NCBI RefSeq assembly: GCF_000264905.1 | Contig: NW_006763138.1 | Coordinates: 558,224-622,223, forward strand | DNA from: Stereum hirsutum FP-91666 SS1 | Lineage: Eukaryota > Basidiomycota > Agaricomycetes > Russulales > Stereaceae | DNA length: 64,000 nt | Direction: 5' to 3' | Program-made: the position numbers and the translations under genes | Notes under the pieces: model-generated | Told to the model about the DNA's origin: nothing | What the model saw: the letters and a program-made list of their open reading frames with translations, nothing else | Database searches by the model: none | Part shown: positions 48,829 through 61,555 of the stretch, in pieces | Layout of the letters: each line of letters opens with the position of its first letter | Position numbering within the stretch: the stretch's first letter is position 1

Positions 48829-51763
48829 ATGCAACAATACGGTCTTCCAGAGCCGTTCTCCGTATTCCTCGTCGTCGTCGTCGCTGTCGTAGTCTATGTA
48901 TTCTTCCCCCTCTTATCCCTCTTCTTCCACCAGTCCCGCTCGCCACTCCGCCTCCTTCTTGGGCCACCCTCTCCCTCGCTCTTCATCGGCAATCTGGTCG
49001 CTTTCGCCGACCAAGAAAACACAGATATCATCACCACATGGTCAACTGCATACGGCCCAACATTCACCTACCGTGGCTTTATTGGAGGAAGGCGGCTGCT
49101 CACCACCGATCCAGCCGCACTCGCCTGGATCCTAGGCAGAGCCTACGAATTTCCCAAGCCCGAGTTTGTCCGTGACAGTCTCGCAACAATGGTTGGAGGG
49201 CATGATGGGCTTCTATGTGTTGAAGGCGAGGTCCACAGGCGACAGGTGCGTTCTTCTGAACAACCTCGGACATCATTTCAGCTCAACGGGCCACATCCTT
49301 CACCCGGCTGAACAGAGGAAAGTCTTGGTTAGTGCTCCTCTAACTCATCTTCTTTGACTTCTCGTCTCATCTTTTTGCAAGAACCAAGCCTTCACCACGT
49401 CTCATATCAAATCCCTTCTCCCTATCTTCTGGTCCAAAGCATCTCAGGTCAGCTCTCCTCATCTTTCGCCACACTTACGTAATCATCTACGATCGCTGAT
49501 ATCAACAACGTCCTTCACAACCCCAACATCTCTCATTCGTCGCCACCAATGCAACTCCGACTACGCCGCTTTGTTCACCATCGCATTGCATCCGCTGCAC
49601 TCATCACTTCTGATTCGCCGCGTGTAATTCGAACTCATGATCTACGCCTGGCGAACTCTTGCCCTCTCGTTGGTTTGCTCGCGTCTCTCAGCTGCGCGAC
49701 ATCTTCATCTCTATCGCTACAGATCCTTCTTCGCCTTCGTCGGTAACCACTAACGCATCCACCAATCCACCGATGTCTGCCACATCTCCCACCGTTGATT
49801 CGTTCGCCATCTTGAGGTCGCTCGATCCCGTCAGGCCAAGCAAACCCACGTCTCCGGTTGCTGATGCACCGACAGAAGGGAAGGCGGGCAGTCTGAGAAA
49901 GAGGAAACGCAAAGTGGAGAATCCGATGGAGCCAGATGAGAGACGGACAGTACAGACGGAAGCCGCTCGCGAACATCGCAATGGCGATGCCCAGCCCGTC
50001 CATAGTGAAGTCTACGCGAAACACGAATTGGCTTGCGTGGATGTCCTGTCTTGGCTCGGAAGGGCCACACTGGATGTGATTGGAGAAGCAGGTTAGTTGC
50101 TAACCGGCTCTTATCTAGTATATGGTGCTTACAGGTTTCCAGGATTTGGCTACCAGTTCAATGCTCTCTCGTCACAAGACAACGAGCTTGCCAACGCGTT
50201 CGGCGTCATCTTTTCAACCGCACGAAAATTCCGCGTCTTCAGCGTTCTCCAGATATGGTTTCCTTTTCTACGGCGCTTTGTGAGTTGCCGCGCGCTCCAT
50301 GTTCTATGTTGTGCGACTTACATATATGGCTGACCGTCCAGCGGCCAAATAATGCGATAATGCGTAATGCTCGAGCTACTATGCAGAGGATTGGTATGCA
50401 ACTAATAAACGAAAAACGCTCGGCAGTCGAGTCCGAGTATGCGAAGACAGGCTATCCCTCTGGATCATCTCCGTTTTCCTCATCAACACCCCTGAGACCA
50501 GAAATCGAAGGCGACAAAACTACGCTCGGCCGAGATATCCTCAGCGTCCTTAGTATGTCTTCACCTATCTCCGCACTAGGGTTATGACTTAGATAATTGT
50601 CTATTCTTTCATGGTAGTTCGCGCAAATATGTCTTCGGAGCCCAAACAGCAACTCGACCTCACGGAAGTTCTGTCCACAATCTCCACATTTCTAGCAGCC
50701 GGTCACGAAACGACAGCCTCAGCACTCACATGGACACTGTACGCCCTCGCTCGATCGCCCTCTGAACAACGAAAATTGCGCCACACCCTCCGTTCAATAT
50801 GTCCTTTTGATCATCCGGATGACGACGCAAGCAACAGAGACTCCGTACCCAGTGCGGAGTTGATGGCGGCCATTGAGAAGCATGAGCAGTTGGACAGAGT
50901 GGTGAAAGAGGCGTTACGGTTGCATGCGCCGATAGGGAGTACGATGAGGACATATATGGGAGAGGAGGAGGAGGTCGTTGTCCCGCTTTCTAGAGGCGTC
51001 AGGGTCAGAACCAGGACGAGAAATCCGGGGTGGTCCAAGTCGATTGGGAAACTATGTAAAAAGCTATGGAATAGAGTGAGCGGGAGCCTAGCGGAGGAGG
51101 ACCTAGGGCCGGATGATTTCACGGTGGAGAGGGGCGTGCGGATGCGAAGAGGGGATATTGTGACTATTCCTATTCAGGCTGTGAATCGGGATAAGGAGAT
51201 ATGGGGAGAGGACGCTAGGGAGTTCAAGTACGTCCATTGTTTGATTCTAGTTTTCAAGATACATAACGATATTTGGAAGCTGACCATCTCGTTGAACCAG
51301 GCCTGACAGATGGCTCAATCTCCCTCCAACAGTCAACTCCATCTCAGGGTTGTATTCGAATACGTTGACGTTCTTAAACGGATCCCCTGTGGTTGGCAAC
51401 AGAGCATGCATCGGGTATCGTTTTGCCCTTGCTGAGTGAGTTTCTCTCTGCTTCTAACAATCCGACCCTCTACAATGTCCACGCTGCTGATGCGTCTTGG
51501 CACCTCCAACAGAATCAAGATATTCCTGTATGTATTGTTGCGCGATATAGAATTCACGCTCGACGAAAACATCGTCATTGAAAAGCGGGTCAAGTGAGTT
51601 CCTTTTCTTTCGTCGCTCTTTGCTTCTAGCCCTTGCTGAATCTCGTACGCCCTAAAGCGTTGTAACACGCCCGTTCGTCAAATCTGCACCGGACCTTGGG
51701 AACCAGATGCCTTTGCGGATACGAAGGCTCTCGCCTCTGGAAGACGAAGATCCTGAGCAATAG
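48829..51763 (+). CDS. Cytochrome P450 monooxygenase with insertions, one inside the heme loop
   Basis: Microsomal heme-thiolate monooxygenase. I start at the first ATG (MQQYGLPEPF); upstream in-frame codons lack ATG. Exons: 48829-49245, 49316-49327 (12-nt microexon), 49382-49447, 49692-50091, 50143-50279, 50342-50552, 50618-51227, 51301-51435, 51513-51593 and 51658-51763. An N-terminal anchor (FSVFLVVVVAVVVYVFFPLL) is followed by GPPSPSLFIGN. Helix C region is GEVHRRQRKVLNQAF; helix I is FLAAGHETTASALTWTLYAL; ExxR is KEALRLHAP; the PERF-like motif is PDRW. The heme segment reads FLNGSPVVGNRACIGYRFAL, five residues longer than the expected FLNGNRACIGYR. Two hydrophilic insertions of about 100 residues (after LRDIFISIATD) and about 50 residues (after EEVVVPLSRG) are also present. 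Function unknown; activity is uncertain because of the heme-loop insertion. Confidence 0.88.
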
Positions 51764-52238
51764 CCAAAGTCCAAGCACTCATCCCGAAAACACGATCTGC
51801 AGGCAGATCTTTGTACATATGTATCTTCGACGATGTTCACATATCTCCCTATGATACATTTGTACTTGTACGAAACTCACGACCACTGTTCTCTTCTCTA
51901 CATTGCATTGTCTGCTCAGTTTACTTACATACTGTATTAGTTGTCAGAGGTTTCTTGATTTTTGGTAGCTATCATTATAGAGTATAATGTGCTATACCTA
52001 TGTACTATGTGGATGTATCGAATGTTGTAGAGTGCTAGCGATTAATCTGTTGGATGTCGAGGTGTGATGCGCACGACGAGATAGGGGCTTCTCGCCACAG
52101 TGGCGTAGAGCATGCGTTGCCCATCACTCAGACAAGATAACGATTTGGATCTCTGGTTGAAGTCTCCTCGATCTGACCACTCCTCGATATCTTCTACATA
52201 TTTTCTACTTTGCCTTTCATCCACTACTCCAATCCACG
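51764..52238. other. Intergenic between P450 and ureG
   Basis: 3' UTR of the P450 and promoter of ureG. Nothing else is recognised. Confidence 0.4.
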
Positions 52239-53531
52239 ATGTCGACAACAGTCCCCTTTATCAACAACCTCTCTTCTACTTCTCCTACGCCTCCCCATGC
52301 ACACTCGCATGATGGAGGAGTACCTCATATCCATGATCACGATCATGGCCTAGCAGAGCATGGTCATACACACGAACATTTGGATAATCCTGGTACGTTT
52401 CCTTCCTCAAGCGTGCTACTCTGCTTACGCTACAAAAATACGGCGAATCAACTCGAAAAAATGAGCTGGCCCCGCTGACTTTACTCTCGATGTGCAGGAA
52501 AGTACGCTGAGCGCGACATGCCGGAATATTCAAACCGGAATTTCGAAGAGAGAGGGTTCACTATCGGAATCGGAGGGTGAGGATCATTCCATGTCACCCG
52601 TCGAATGTCTCTTATACTTTGTGCTCGCCGTTGAGGCAGGCCTGTAGGTTCAGGTAAAACGGCTTTGACGCTCGCGTTATGCCAGAGGTTGCGGAACGAA
52701 TATAACATTGGTAAGTTATTCTTCACGCGTCATGCATAACACATCCTTCGTCGTTCGTCCTCGATTGAAGTGACAACACAATCCCACTTGCACGACGCCA
52801 CGCAGCCACCGTGACCAACGATATCTTCACGCGCGAGGACCAAGAATTCCTCATCAAAAACCGTGCCCTGCCCTCCTCGCGCATCCTCGCCATCGAAACT
52901 GGTGGATGTCCTCATGCCGCCATCAGAGAAGACATCTCCGCCAATATGGGTGCGCTCGAGCAGCTTCAAGCAAAGTTTGGCTGTCAGATGCTGTTCGTGG
53001 AGAGCGGTGGAGATAACCTGGCCGCGAATTACTCGCGGGAGTTGGCTGATTACATTATCTACGTTATTGATGTCGCGGTGAGTCTCTCTTTCGCCGATGA
53101 CGATCTAGATGTGGAAGGTGCAGAGGCCACTCAAGTACAGAAGCTGATCTTTGCTGTCTTGAAGGGTGGTGACAAGATTCCTCGTAAAGGTGGACCCGGC
53201 ATTTCTCAGTCTGACCTCCTGGTCATCAATAAGGTGCGCAACAAAATCTCACCTTCGTCTCAGCGTCTCCGATATAGAACCTTCCGCGATCAGCTCACCT
53301 TTATTCTCTCCTTGTCGGTCCACTCATTTCCAGATCGATATTGCCACCTACGTTGGCGCCTCGCTCGAAGTCATGGCCCGGGATTCGAACCTCATGCGCG
53401 GTGACGGGCCTACAATATTCACGAGCATCAAGCACGGGACGGGCGTCGATGATGTGGTCGAGCTCATCCTGGCGGCGTGGAGGACGGCTGGGTCGCCCGG
53501 AACGGTGGGCGCGGTGGGCGATGCCGCATAG
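52239..53531 (+). CDS. ureG: Urease accessory GTPase UreG
   Basis: SIMIBI-class GTPase that, with UreD/UreF, delivers nickel to apo-urease. Six exons: 52239-52392, 52498-52576, 52640-52710, 52806-53077, 53165-53233 and 53334-53531. A His-rich N-terminus ([20 protein letters not shown]) probably binds nickel, as in plant and some bacterial forms. The P-loop is [18 protein letters not shown]; then [36 protein letters not shown] (the metal-binding CPH motif) and [19 protein letters not shown]. The guanine-specificity motif is LVINKIDIA. The tail [17 protein letters not shown] is typical. All motifs are intact, so it should be functional; the urease gene is not in this window. Cytosolic. Confidence 0.95.
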
Positions 53532-53893
53532 TCATTATGCATCAAGAAAGAGGTAGGCCGATTGCGGCAGCAGCAGAAACTGAGATGTACGCATGGTTGT
53601 AACTTCACTGGTAGGGAAAACGCTACAGATATAAGAGACGCATGACTGCCGTTGGTTCGGTGTGTCCTCTATATAGGCCCAAAATCGCGGTAAGTGAAAA
53701 AGGGACGGCTCCTATCGGTACAAAGTAATCTTCCCTGGACGGTAGCAGCAGCATATATACACAAATATATACACGAGTAAATTACAGTGAGCACTCTGAC
53801 TCTATAATACCTCCATGGATCCTCATTCTCCAGCATGTGGATGGACACCATCTATAGCTGTATCGATCTAGGTCTACAAATCGCACCCGGCAA
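53532..53893. other. Intergenic, convergent 3' regions
   Basis: 3' UTRs of ureG and of the convergent unknown gene. No further feature seen. Confidence 0.4.
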
Positions 53894-54792
53894 CTATGAC
53901 AACTCATCTTCATCTGCAGATTCTGTCCTGTCCATCCTCGAGGATGGCGTGGGCCGGCGAATAAATTTTGGAGGGCGGTACACATCTTGTCCAGATCGAA
54001 TTTGCTCCTCCTCCTCGTCTTCTCCCACCGCCTCCGTACTCGTGTCAACGTCCAATACATCGTCACCCTTGTGTGCCTCGAAATGCTCGAGGTTCTGCAT
54101 TTTTATGGTAAGATATTCCACTGAACGGCCACCAGGGCAACGGACAGTGAGCTTGCGTTTCGGTGGATGGCAAGTGGCGTACGGGTGCGAGGAGGACCTC
54201 GCGTGAATGTGACGATAGGCTCCTCCGGACTGAATGTCTTCGACAGTATGGTGAAAGCGGATAGATCCCGGCTGTCTTTCCTTGCCTAACGTATGTGATG
54301 CAGTAGAGTAACGAGCCGCAGCGGAGTAGGGATGGTGCGGTGATGTTGAGGGGTAAGGCCGATGGTTGTATGAACTCGTAGTAGCTGTGGCGCGGTCATC
54401 ATCGAAGGTTTGTGAAGATTGATTGGGGGGTAATACACGACTTCGTGTGTTTAGAAGGCGCTTCAGATGAAGTGAAGCTGTCGAGGATTCTCCAATGGTA
54501 TGTCGGTCGGGGTTGGCAGATTTCAGACCCCCATCAGGATCGAGGTCTATGGAAGAGCTCAGTGCTTTGTGGGGCTTGAACAATGTACGGGGCGTGGTGC
54601 AGATCTGTACTCATCAGGGTTATTCCAAATGTATTCCCTTTTAAATTCACGAAACTCACCTTCGTCTCGCCAGCAGAAGGCAATGCAATTCCGTTCGGTG
54701 AAGCACTGACATCCGAAGCAGAATAATAGGGACTCGGATAACGCTGGGAGGGGGTGATCATACGCATCAGCTCCTTCGAGATAGTGAAAGAC
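53894..54792 (-). CDS. Unknown Ser/Pro/Thr-rich protein (5' end uncertain)
   Basis: Two exons join in phase (54792-54660 and 54604-53894) to give a protein containing MITPSQRYPSPYYSASDVSA, then a long disordered stretch. It also has a possibly ordered segment KRKLTVRCPGGRSVEYLTIK followed by MQNLEHFEAHKGDD. It ends in a strongly acidic, then basic, tail (EAVGEDEEEEQIRSGQ and FIRRPTPSSRMDRTESADED). The 5' exon is not resolved: the acceptor at 54793 is good but no upstream exon with a start ATG joins cleanly. I do not recognise a domain. The composition suggests a regulatory or nuclear protein, which is only a guess. Confidence 0.45.
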
Positions 54793-55288
54793 CTGGAGTA
54801 TGACGGGAACGTTGGTTAATGTTGATGGTAAGATGAATGAGAGTCCGCACGAGAAAGGGAGAAGTACTATGACTGGTGGCGAGGGCCAATGTACATTCAC
54901 GTGGAGTGACGACGTCAGGCCTGACAAGTAACATTGCATTGTCCCGACTTCCACCTCCCTACAAAATCATGCCGAATGTAGACGCTTCCTATTGTTCTGG
55001 GGGATCCTGGTGTGTAAGCGCAGTCGAATTATCTAAGATTCTGTATCAGCGATCATGAACAAAGACTATTGCGAACCTCGACTCTACTCCGTTTTCTACA
55101 CCTTTAATGTTGCTAGATGCCAAATGCGATGTCTAGGAGACTAAATCTCGCTAGGAGTGTGATTATGCAGTTTCAACATGTATAATTGGGATATAATCGA
55201 AGACATGAAGTATTAAATGGTGCCAGGATAACACCACGGCAATGATAGCAGACAAAACACAACTACTCAGTATGCAAGAATCACAGTA

Positions 55289-58200
55289 TCAGTGCTCCTC
55301 CTTACCCATCTCACGAGCACGGAGTTTCTTCTCCGTATCGCGCATCTCTGCCTTCCACCCTTTCCAAGCCTTGGGCTCTTGTTCCCAATGCTCGTGACAG
55401 TCGGTACATCGAATGTAGTATGCCGATGATTTCTCTGGATACCCAAGGAGCTCACTAAAGTAGAAGAAGCGCAAGAGTCAGGCATAGGATGGGTAGAGGG
55501 AAAAGAACCAGAAGAACGTACAACTCGGGAAGGTTATCACCTACGGCGTCCAACGGACCTGGATGCAGACAGTCCTCGCAGAAAGCCTGAGGACATGTTT
55601 GGCACCTGGGTTGGTTGAATATTCGATCGGTCGAGGACTTTTTAGTTTGGCTGCTAGCACCACTGCATGACAGACATACAGCTGAAGACTGACCTGAACA
55701 ACAGACCACCTGACTGAGCAAGGGTTCGAGCACAGCGGCAACACGAGTGCTGTGGACACCTCATCGAGGGCATCTTTGTGTCGCGGACGGAAAGCCCTAG
55801 ACATTCTCTATGGAAAACTGTACGACCACGGGTCAAAGCAACTCAACATACTTATGTATATGTCTATACACATACCTCGTGGACAATGGTCGCACACATA
55901 GAGTTCACCGCCATCGCGACATACGATACACCAATCCTCGTGTTCCAAAACCTTCTTTGGCTTTTTCTTCGGGGGAGCCGGCTGGGGAAGTAGTAACGAT
56001 TTAGTGCGATCACACCAACAGAAGGAAAGGCAGTCGTTCATACCTGCATTGAATATACTTCTGGAGCGTCCAGTATGAAGGTCATCCCACCAACAGTCAC
56101 TGTGCGGTCTGACCTGGCCCTTTTCTGTAAGTCAATCCACTTCTCTTGCCGTGGTTTCTCATCCCTCCTTGCTATGATATGTCCTTCGAACAAGCGTGAT
56201 TGTACCTGTGCCACACCACTCAGCAACCTCTTCTCCTCCTCCTCCGCATCCTCCAGTAACCTCTGGTTTGCAGCCTCGTCTACTTCTTGCTTGGTATCAC
56301 CAACATCACCTAGCTCGTGCCTGACCTTCGCATCTCTCCGTTTCTCTTGCTCCCGAGAAACTTTGCAGATGGACTCAATATCGGCTTCCAAGAATTTTCC
56401 GAGATTCATCCCATCGTCGGAGCTCATGAGAGCACTGGAACCTTTGCGAAGAATATTCATGACTTCGTCATACCCAAGACCAGTATCGGCTTGCGAGGCG
56501 GATTGGTTGGCCGAGCCCATCACCTTGACTGATAAGAAAAGTTTCCTCCTCAAACGATCTAGCATCTGGTCCTCGACGGTCGCTCGACAAATGAGTCGGT
56601 AAACCTGAAGAACATGTGAGCACGCTGTGCCCGGCAAAGCAAAGCTGAGTCGTACAGGACTAACCTTCACGATCTTCGTCTGCCCGATCCGGTGTGCACG
56701 AGCCATAGCTTGCAGGTCGTTCTGTGGGTTCCAGTCGCTATCGCACATGATGACGCAGGAAGCCTTGGTCAAATTGATGCCCAACCCGCCGGCTTTTGTG
56801 GAGATGAGATAGACCTCAAACGCTGTTGGCGAGTGTGATTAGTGGCCGTGACCAAAGACATATTCAACGAAAGGCTCACGAGAATTTTCCTGTTGAAACT
56901 GCACGGCACCCTGAGCTTGTTTTCATCATGTACTGGTGGAGGGTACATACCAGCTTGATATCCAACGTCCGCCGCGCGCGAGGTGTGCTGCCATCAAGTC
57001 TACAATACTTGATCTTCCTGAGATGCATAAAGTCTTCAAGAAGGTCCAGCATGCTAGTAAGCCGGTCCTGCTTCAGCCTGGTTTGTACTGTTTAGGAATC
57101 TCGTTATGGCTTACCTCGTCCACTGAGAGAAAATAAGTACGCGCTCGCCCTTAGGAAGGATATCCTTGAGAATCTTATCGATAACAATGACTTTGGAAGA
57201 TGACGAGACGAGGTGTTCCCCGATGTAGTACGGACTGGGTTCGGCATCTTCGCCGAGCATGTAAGGACTATGGGCAGGGAGGCGTCAACAACTGTGAAAT
57301 GTACCCAAAAGAACAAGAGAACTGACTGGTTGCATATTTGACGCAGCTGTAGCAAAAGATTCATCAACTTTTTCCAAGTCCCTACGGCACGACAGGATTA
57401 GCGAGTAAAAATTCGTCAGCAGAAAGAGACCCACCGCTTCTCGGTGGAACAGGAGCTCTGATGGTCGTCTGGACCGAATGTTGAACTACAGTTGTAGCAG
57501 ACGGATCGTTTGGTTCTGTGGTGATACCCAGCTTTGATGAGGCTTCGGTCTTCTGAAACTTTACTTCAGCCTTTACGTTTTTAGCAGTAAAGACCTCATT
57601 CAGATCCACGTCGTCCATCTTCGTCAACATCCGATACGTCCAAAATCGCTGAGCCTCGGTCAAAGGTATGAACACCGTCAATTCCTCTCGTGGTGGCACT
57701 CCAAGCTGGATGGTATTCTTGGTCCTCCGTAGCATGATCACGGCGAGAAGTTTCTGGGCAAGTTTCAGGACATCGAGGTCGTAGTTGCCTTTCGCATAAT
57801 CATACGACCGTTGGAAGAATCTCTCAGTTGCAGGCGTGAATACGACCGGATAGAGCCAGTTAAGGAGACCCCACAGTTCTGAAAGTGTGTTTTGCAAAGG
57901 TGTGCCGGTCAAGACTAAGGAAAAACGTCGAGATGTCAGAGAATGCTAGGGGAACAGGAAAGGGACAGGACGCAACTGAGTCGGTAAAGGCTTCCTAAAC
58001 CTTGCAACTTGCCTGAGAGGTTAGTCTCACTGTTCTTGATTTTATGGCCTTCATCTAGAAGCAATCTGCGTTAGCTCTTGCGAGGTACCATCAGTCAAGC
58101 GCGTTTATCACCTAAGACAACGTATGTCCATCGTCTAGTTTTCAGCCACCGGTCTTCCGCCGCATATACATCGTATGTCGTGAGGATAATATCGTAGTGA

Positions 58201-59246
58201 GGGGCAGAGTTTCCCTTCATCGTAGACTTGAGGCGTTCGCGCTCGGATGCAGTGCCATGAAAACGTAGCACTTTCATTGAGGGTACCCATCGGCCGACTT
58301 CCTGTGGCCACTCTTAGTACATAATCATCCCAATTGGAGATCTGGACTTACCGCGTGCCACGAGGAGAGAACGGATAGTGGACATATGATGAGGTGGGGA
58401 TCAAGAGTGATGCCTTTAGAAAAGCATGCGTTGAGTACATTATGTAGCTTTATAATTGAAGAACAAGCTTACCGGCAGAGTGTTCCTTAACGTGGGCAAA
58501 CAACGCCAGAGTTTGCAGAGTCTTACCCAAACCCATCCTAGGATGGTTGAATAATACAACAAATATTTTTAAGGCGCAGACTTACTCGTCACCAAGGACT
58601 GAATTCATGCCTATGCCATCATCCGAATCGGGAGCTCAGCATGGTTCTGGTAACAAGCCAAGCGCATGAAACGCGCATGTGGAGATGAACCGACCATTTC
58701 TATGCATCCACAACATAAAGGACAAACCCTCCAGCTAAGTCGATGCACATGAGTCTCTGATCAAGCAGGCGAAACACGGAATCGTACCTGATAATCCTTC
58801 ATTTCGCCACCTTCTACAAGTCGTGGCTGCTCGTTCACCTGTTCCATTGGAACGTACGCACCATGTGCCTTGGAATCGGACTCGATATTCTCGAAGAATA
58901 CGTTGTTCGAGCGCGTCAACGGTTGGAAGAGGTCGCGATGGTGATACATCCATCGCTTTCTTGCCGCCTCGAGTTCAGCCCTCCGTACGTTCAACGCATC
59001 GGTCACCTAAGCGTGTGTATCATTTCAGTCAAAGTAGGTACGACCCTGTAACATGTTTGGACATACCGTCTTGCGATCCTCCGCTTTGTGCTTCTTCCTC
59101 GCAGCTTGCTCCTCTTGCTCCTCGATTTGGGCAAGTGTCCGTTTCTGAACAGCGCGCGGCTTCACCGGCTTTGGAGACTCGATTGACCTTCTAGGGCGAG
59201 CAGATCTTCTGACATTAGATTCTGTGTTAACCGGTGTGTTCTCCAT
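55289..59246 (-). CDS. SNF2-family chromatin remodelling ATPase with C-terminal PHD-type zinc fingers
   Basis: DNA-dependent ATPase expected to slide or remodel nucleosomes in the nucleus. The first exons are 59246-59067, 59004-58788, 58734-58695, 58610-58586 (25 nt) and 58537-58473; many more follow. The N-terminus is basic with a coiled-coil-like Glu/Gln/Lys stretch. The ATPase half has DEMGLGKTLQTLALFAHVKE, DPHLIICPLSVLSSWHAE, DEGHKIKNSETNLSG and LTGTPLQNTLSELWGLLNWL. The helicase-C half has ERVLIFSQWTSMLDLLEDFM, KAGGLGINLTKA, SDWNPQNDLQ and ARAHRIGQTKIVKVYRLI. After a charged linker (TVGGMTFILDAPEVYSMQ) comes a PHD finger, DWCIVCRDGGELYVCDHCPR and VFHRECLGL. Two further Cys/His-rich segments follow: CQTCPQAFCEDCLHP and IRCTDCHEHW. 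The PHD placed after the ATPase is unlike ISWI (SANT-SLIDE) or canonical CHD (chromodomains before it); the subfamily is unresolved. Confidence 0.88.
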
Positions 59247-60059
59247 TTCGCGGAGATAAAGATGCGAGGGAATATGCAGGAGTCACGGTAAACTGGAACG
59301 CCGCGTCGCGCGACAGACTGATGTTTAGGGCAGGCTTATTGGCGTCTAAACAACGAGTCACGTGGTTCAGTGGCGGTGTTGTCGCTGACACTCCACCACC
59401 ACGCCTTGTTCCTAACTTGCTTCACGCAAATAAATAGAACCGGAGGGAGGTTGAGACGCGCTCAACTCGCGCTCGTCGCTCACGCATGCTGCTATCTATT
59501 TGTTCCCAGCCACATGCTTGGCTCCAGAACTCTTTCACTATAGGAGAAAAAGCCGCCCGACCTCGCGCTGAGAAATAGGACCATGGTCATGTTAATCTTC
59601 CGCGCTTTTCCCGCTACTGCATATCGCTTTAACGTCTTGCCCACAAGTCATGTCTCAAGTACCAATGTCGCGGACAACGCTTACTCTCTAGTGTTCTCGG
59701 CTAATACCAATGTTCTAGGTGCTGAAGTGCCTTGCATATCTGGATCGGCAGGTTCGCGTGGACCGTATCGATGATTGGCGAAGGCGTCAAAATCGGCAGT
59801 CATAATACTCCATACAGGACAATGGTATCGCTGTAACACTTCTCTGTGACCCGCGATGCCCTTCTCGGACTGCCGCGATAGTGTATAAAAGACTACTGAC
59901 TTGCCTTCTCATGGGACACCCCTCGTCGCACTCAAGCCTGGGCAAGTGAACTGTGAGAAACAGGTAGCTACGTACCGTTCTGTCCCCCTTTTATGCTGAG
60001 CTGACAGTTATGTCTTCCGAGTTTAATATTGGTTTGCCGTTCTTTGAAATAACCTCATA
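59247..60059. promoter_or_regulatory. Divergent promoter region between SNF2 and C2H2 genes
   Basis: 813 bp between divergent ATGs. The frame at 59583-59774 has no recognisable feature. A TATA-like GTGTATAAAAG lies at about 59880-59890, roughly 170 bp upstream of the C2H2 ATG. Confidence 0.4.
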
Positions 60060-61147
60060 ATGGACTTCGCAAACGACCCCCGGTCTCCACCACCGACCGA
60101 TGCCATAATTTTGCCCAGCATCCAAGAATTATTTCCTGGTGAATACTTTCAATTCCCAGCTCCAATTATCCTGTGTAAACGGAGAGCTTGCTCTGTAGAT
60201 CACCTGCTTTCCTCACCCTTTGCTCTGAGGGGCAAATCAAGACGAGGATACTCGGTGCCCAATGTAAGCTCCTCTTCCCTTCTTTGTACACAAAGCACTG
60301 AATCGGTTTGCTCGCAGCCGCATCTCCATCATGGTCATCTTTCCGTCACTTCAGGAGTACATCTGGATAGTAGTCAAACCGGAGACGGACCATCTCGGGC
60401 TTCAAATGTCTCGCGAGAGCCCACAGCTCACTACGCTACCTCAACACCCTCGGCTGACATATATCGGGATTTCTCTCGTCTACCTCCTCGTACACTCCCG
60501 GCCCAGAGCACTCATCCTTATGGATTGCATTCGTCAGCTCAACGCATAGAACCTACACCGTTGACATCTTATGGTCACAACGACTATCTCCCGCGCGGAT
60601 CGTCGGACCTTAATCGATCTCTGTCTTCCCAACCTACAATCTACTCTCACCCTTCTACACAATGGCAGAACTCAATGTCAATCGGAAATTCGCGTCTCTG
60701 TACATCTCCCGTCACCTCGACGGGGTGCTCTTCAGAGTCTTCCACCCAGGAGCCCAACACTCAATCAGACTGGCAGTACACTCGACGCTACATATGTCCA
60801 ACTTGCTCTAAGGCTTTCAATCGTCCTTCCAGTCTCGACGTACATTGTTTCATACATTCTGGTCTGAAACGTAAGTGCATTCAGCTTCGCTCAATTATCA
60901 TATACAAACGCATTGAAATGTCTGTTCAGCTTTTCAGTGCACATATCCAGGCTGTGACCGTCGATTCAACGTGAAATCCAATATGAATCGTCATGTCCGG
61001 ACGCATATGGAGCTCGAGAAGGCCGCCCGCGGCCGTGCGCGGCACCAGCAGCCAACTCCTTCTACAACCCTCTCAGTATACGCTTCTGGTAGCGCTGCGT
61101 CTGCTTTCCGTGGCTACTATAGTGATGATGGTGGTGATGCTTTGTGA
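60060..61147 (+). CDS. C2H2 zinc-finger transcription factor
   Basis: Two exons: 60060-60870 and 60931-61147. About 240 residues of Ser/Pro/Thr/His-rich, probably disordered sequence precede two tandem C2H2 fingers. Finger 1 is YICPTCSKAFNRPSSLDVH..H. The intron falls in the inter-finger linker, where joining the exons restores the linker HSGLKPFQC (compare TGEKPFxC). Finger 2 is CTYPGCDRRFNVKSNMNRH..H. The protein ends in a short basic then acidic tail. The two-finger arrangement with a C-terminal position is common in fungal regulators of stress or development (for example Msn2/4-like or FlbC-like proteins), but orthology cannot be fixed by eye. Expected to be nuclear. Confidence 0.85.
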
Positions 61148-61555
61148 AAGTCGGGATATATGTTTGGTATTTGCCAAACGGCAGATTTTGACCGACGGGT
61201 TGACATGGAGTGTGCTGTATCTCGCTCTTGGATAGGATATCGCACAGAAGAACATAACACTTTTACTATCTCACGTGGGCGACCGATGCGTATATATATA
61301 TCTACTTCCACCTTAAACATGCATCGAGGAATTCGCTGTGGTACAACAAAGTGTGTAAACTGCGCTACAAGAACTTTGCTTATTTAAGTTAGAGGGACTC
61401 CGAAGTCCGGGAGCAGGGAGGACATGTCGTGGGAACTTGAACACATCGCGAAATGTAATACCGGAAATATTGAGGCCACGTTATGTAACTACTTCGTATA
61501 CTTACTTATAGACGCTCCATTCTTGCTCCATTCCTTTCACTCAACTCTGCTCAAT
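61148..61555. other. Intergenic between C2H2 factor and USB1
   Basis: Tandem plus-strand genes flank this 408 bp. It holds the 3' UTR of the zinc-finger gene and the USB1 promoter; no gene is supported. Confidence 0.4.

Noticed and set aside
49590..49660. GTTCGAATTA B-box-like word on the minus strand inside the long P450 intron, possibly a SINE or tRNA relic
   Set aside because: The T-stem does not pair and no A-box or full cloverleaf is present.
53371..53384. GGGATTCGAACC, resembling a tRNA T-arm on the minus strand
   Set aside because: It is part of the conserved UreG coding sequence (MARDSNLM), and no acceptor or anticodon stem can be formed around it.
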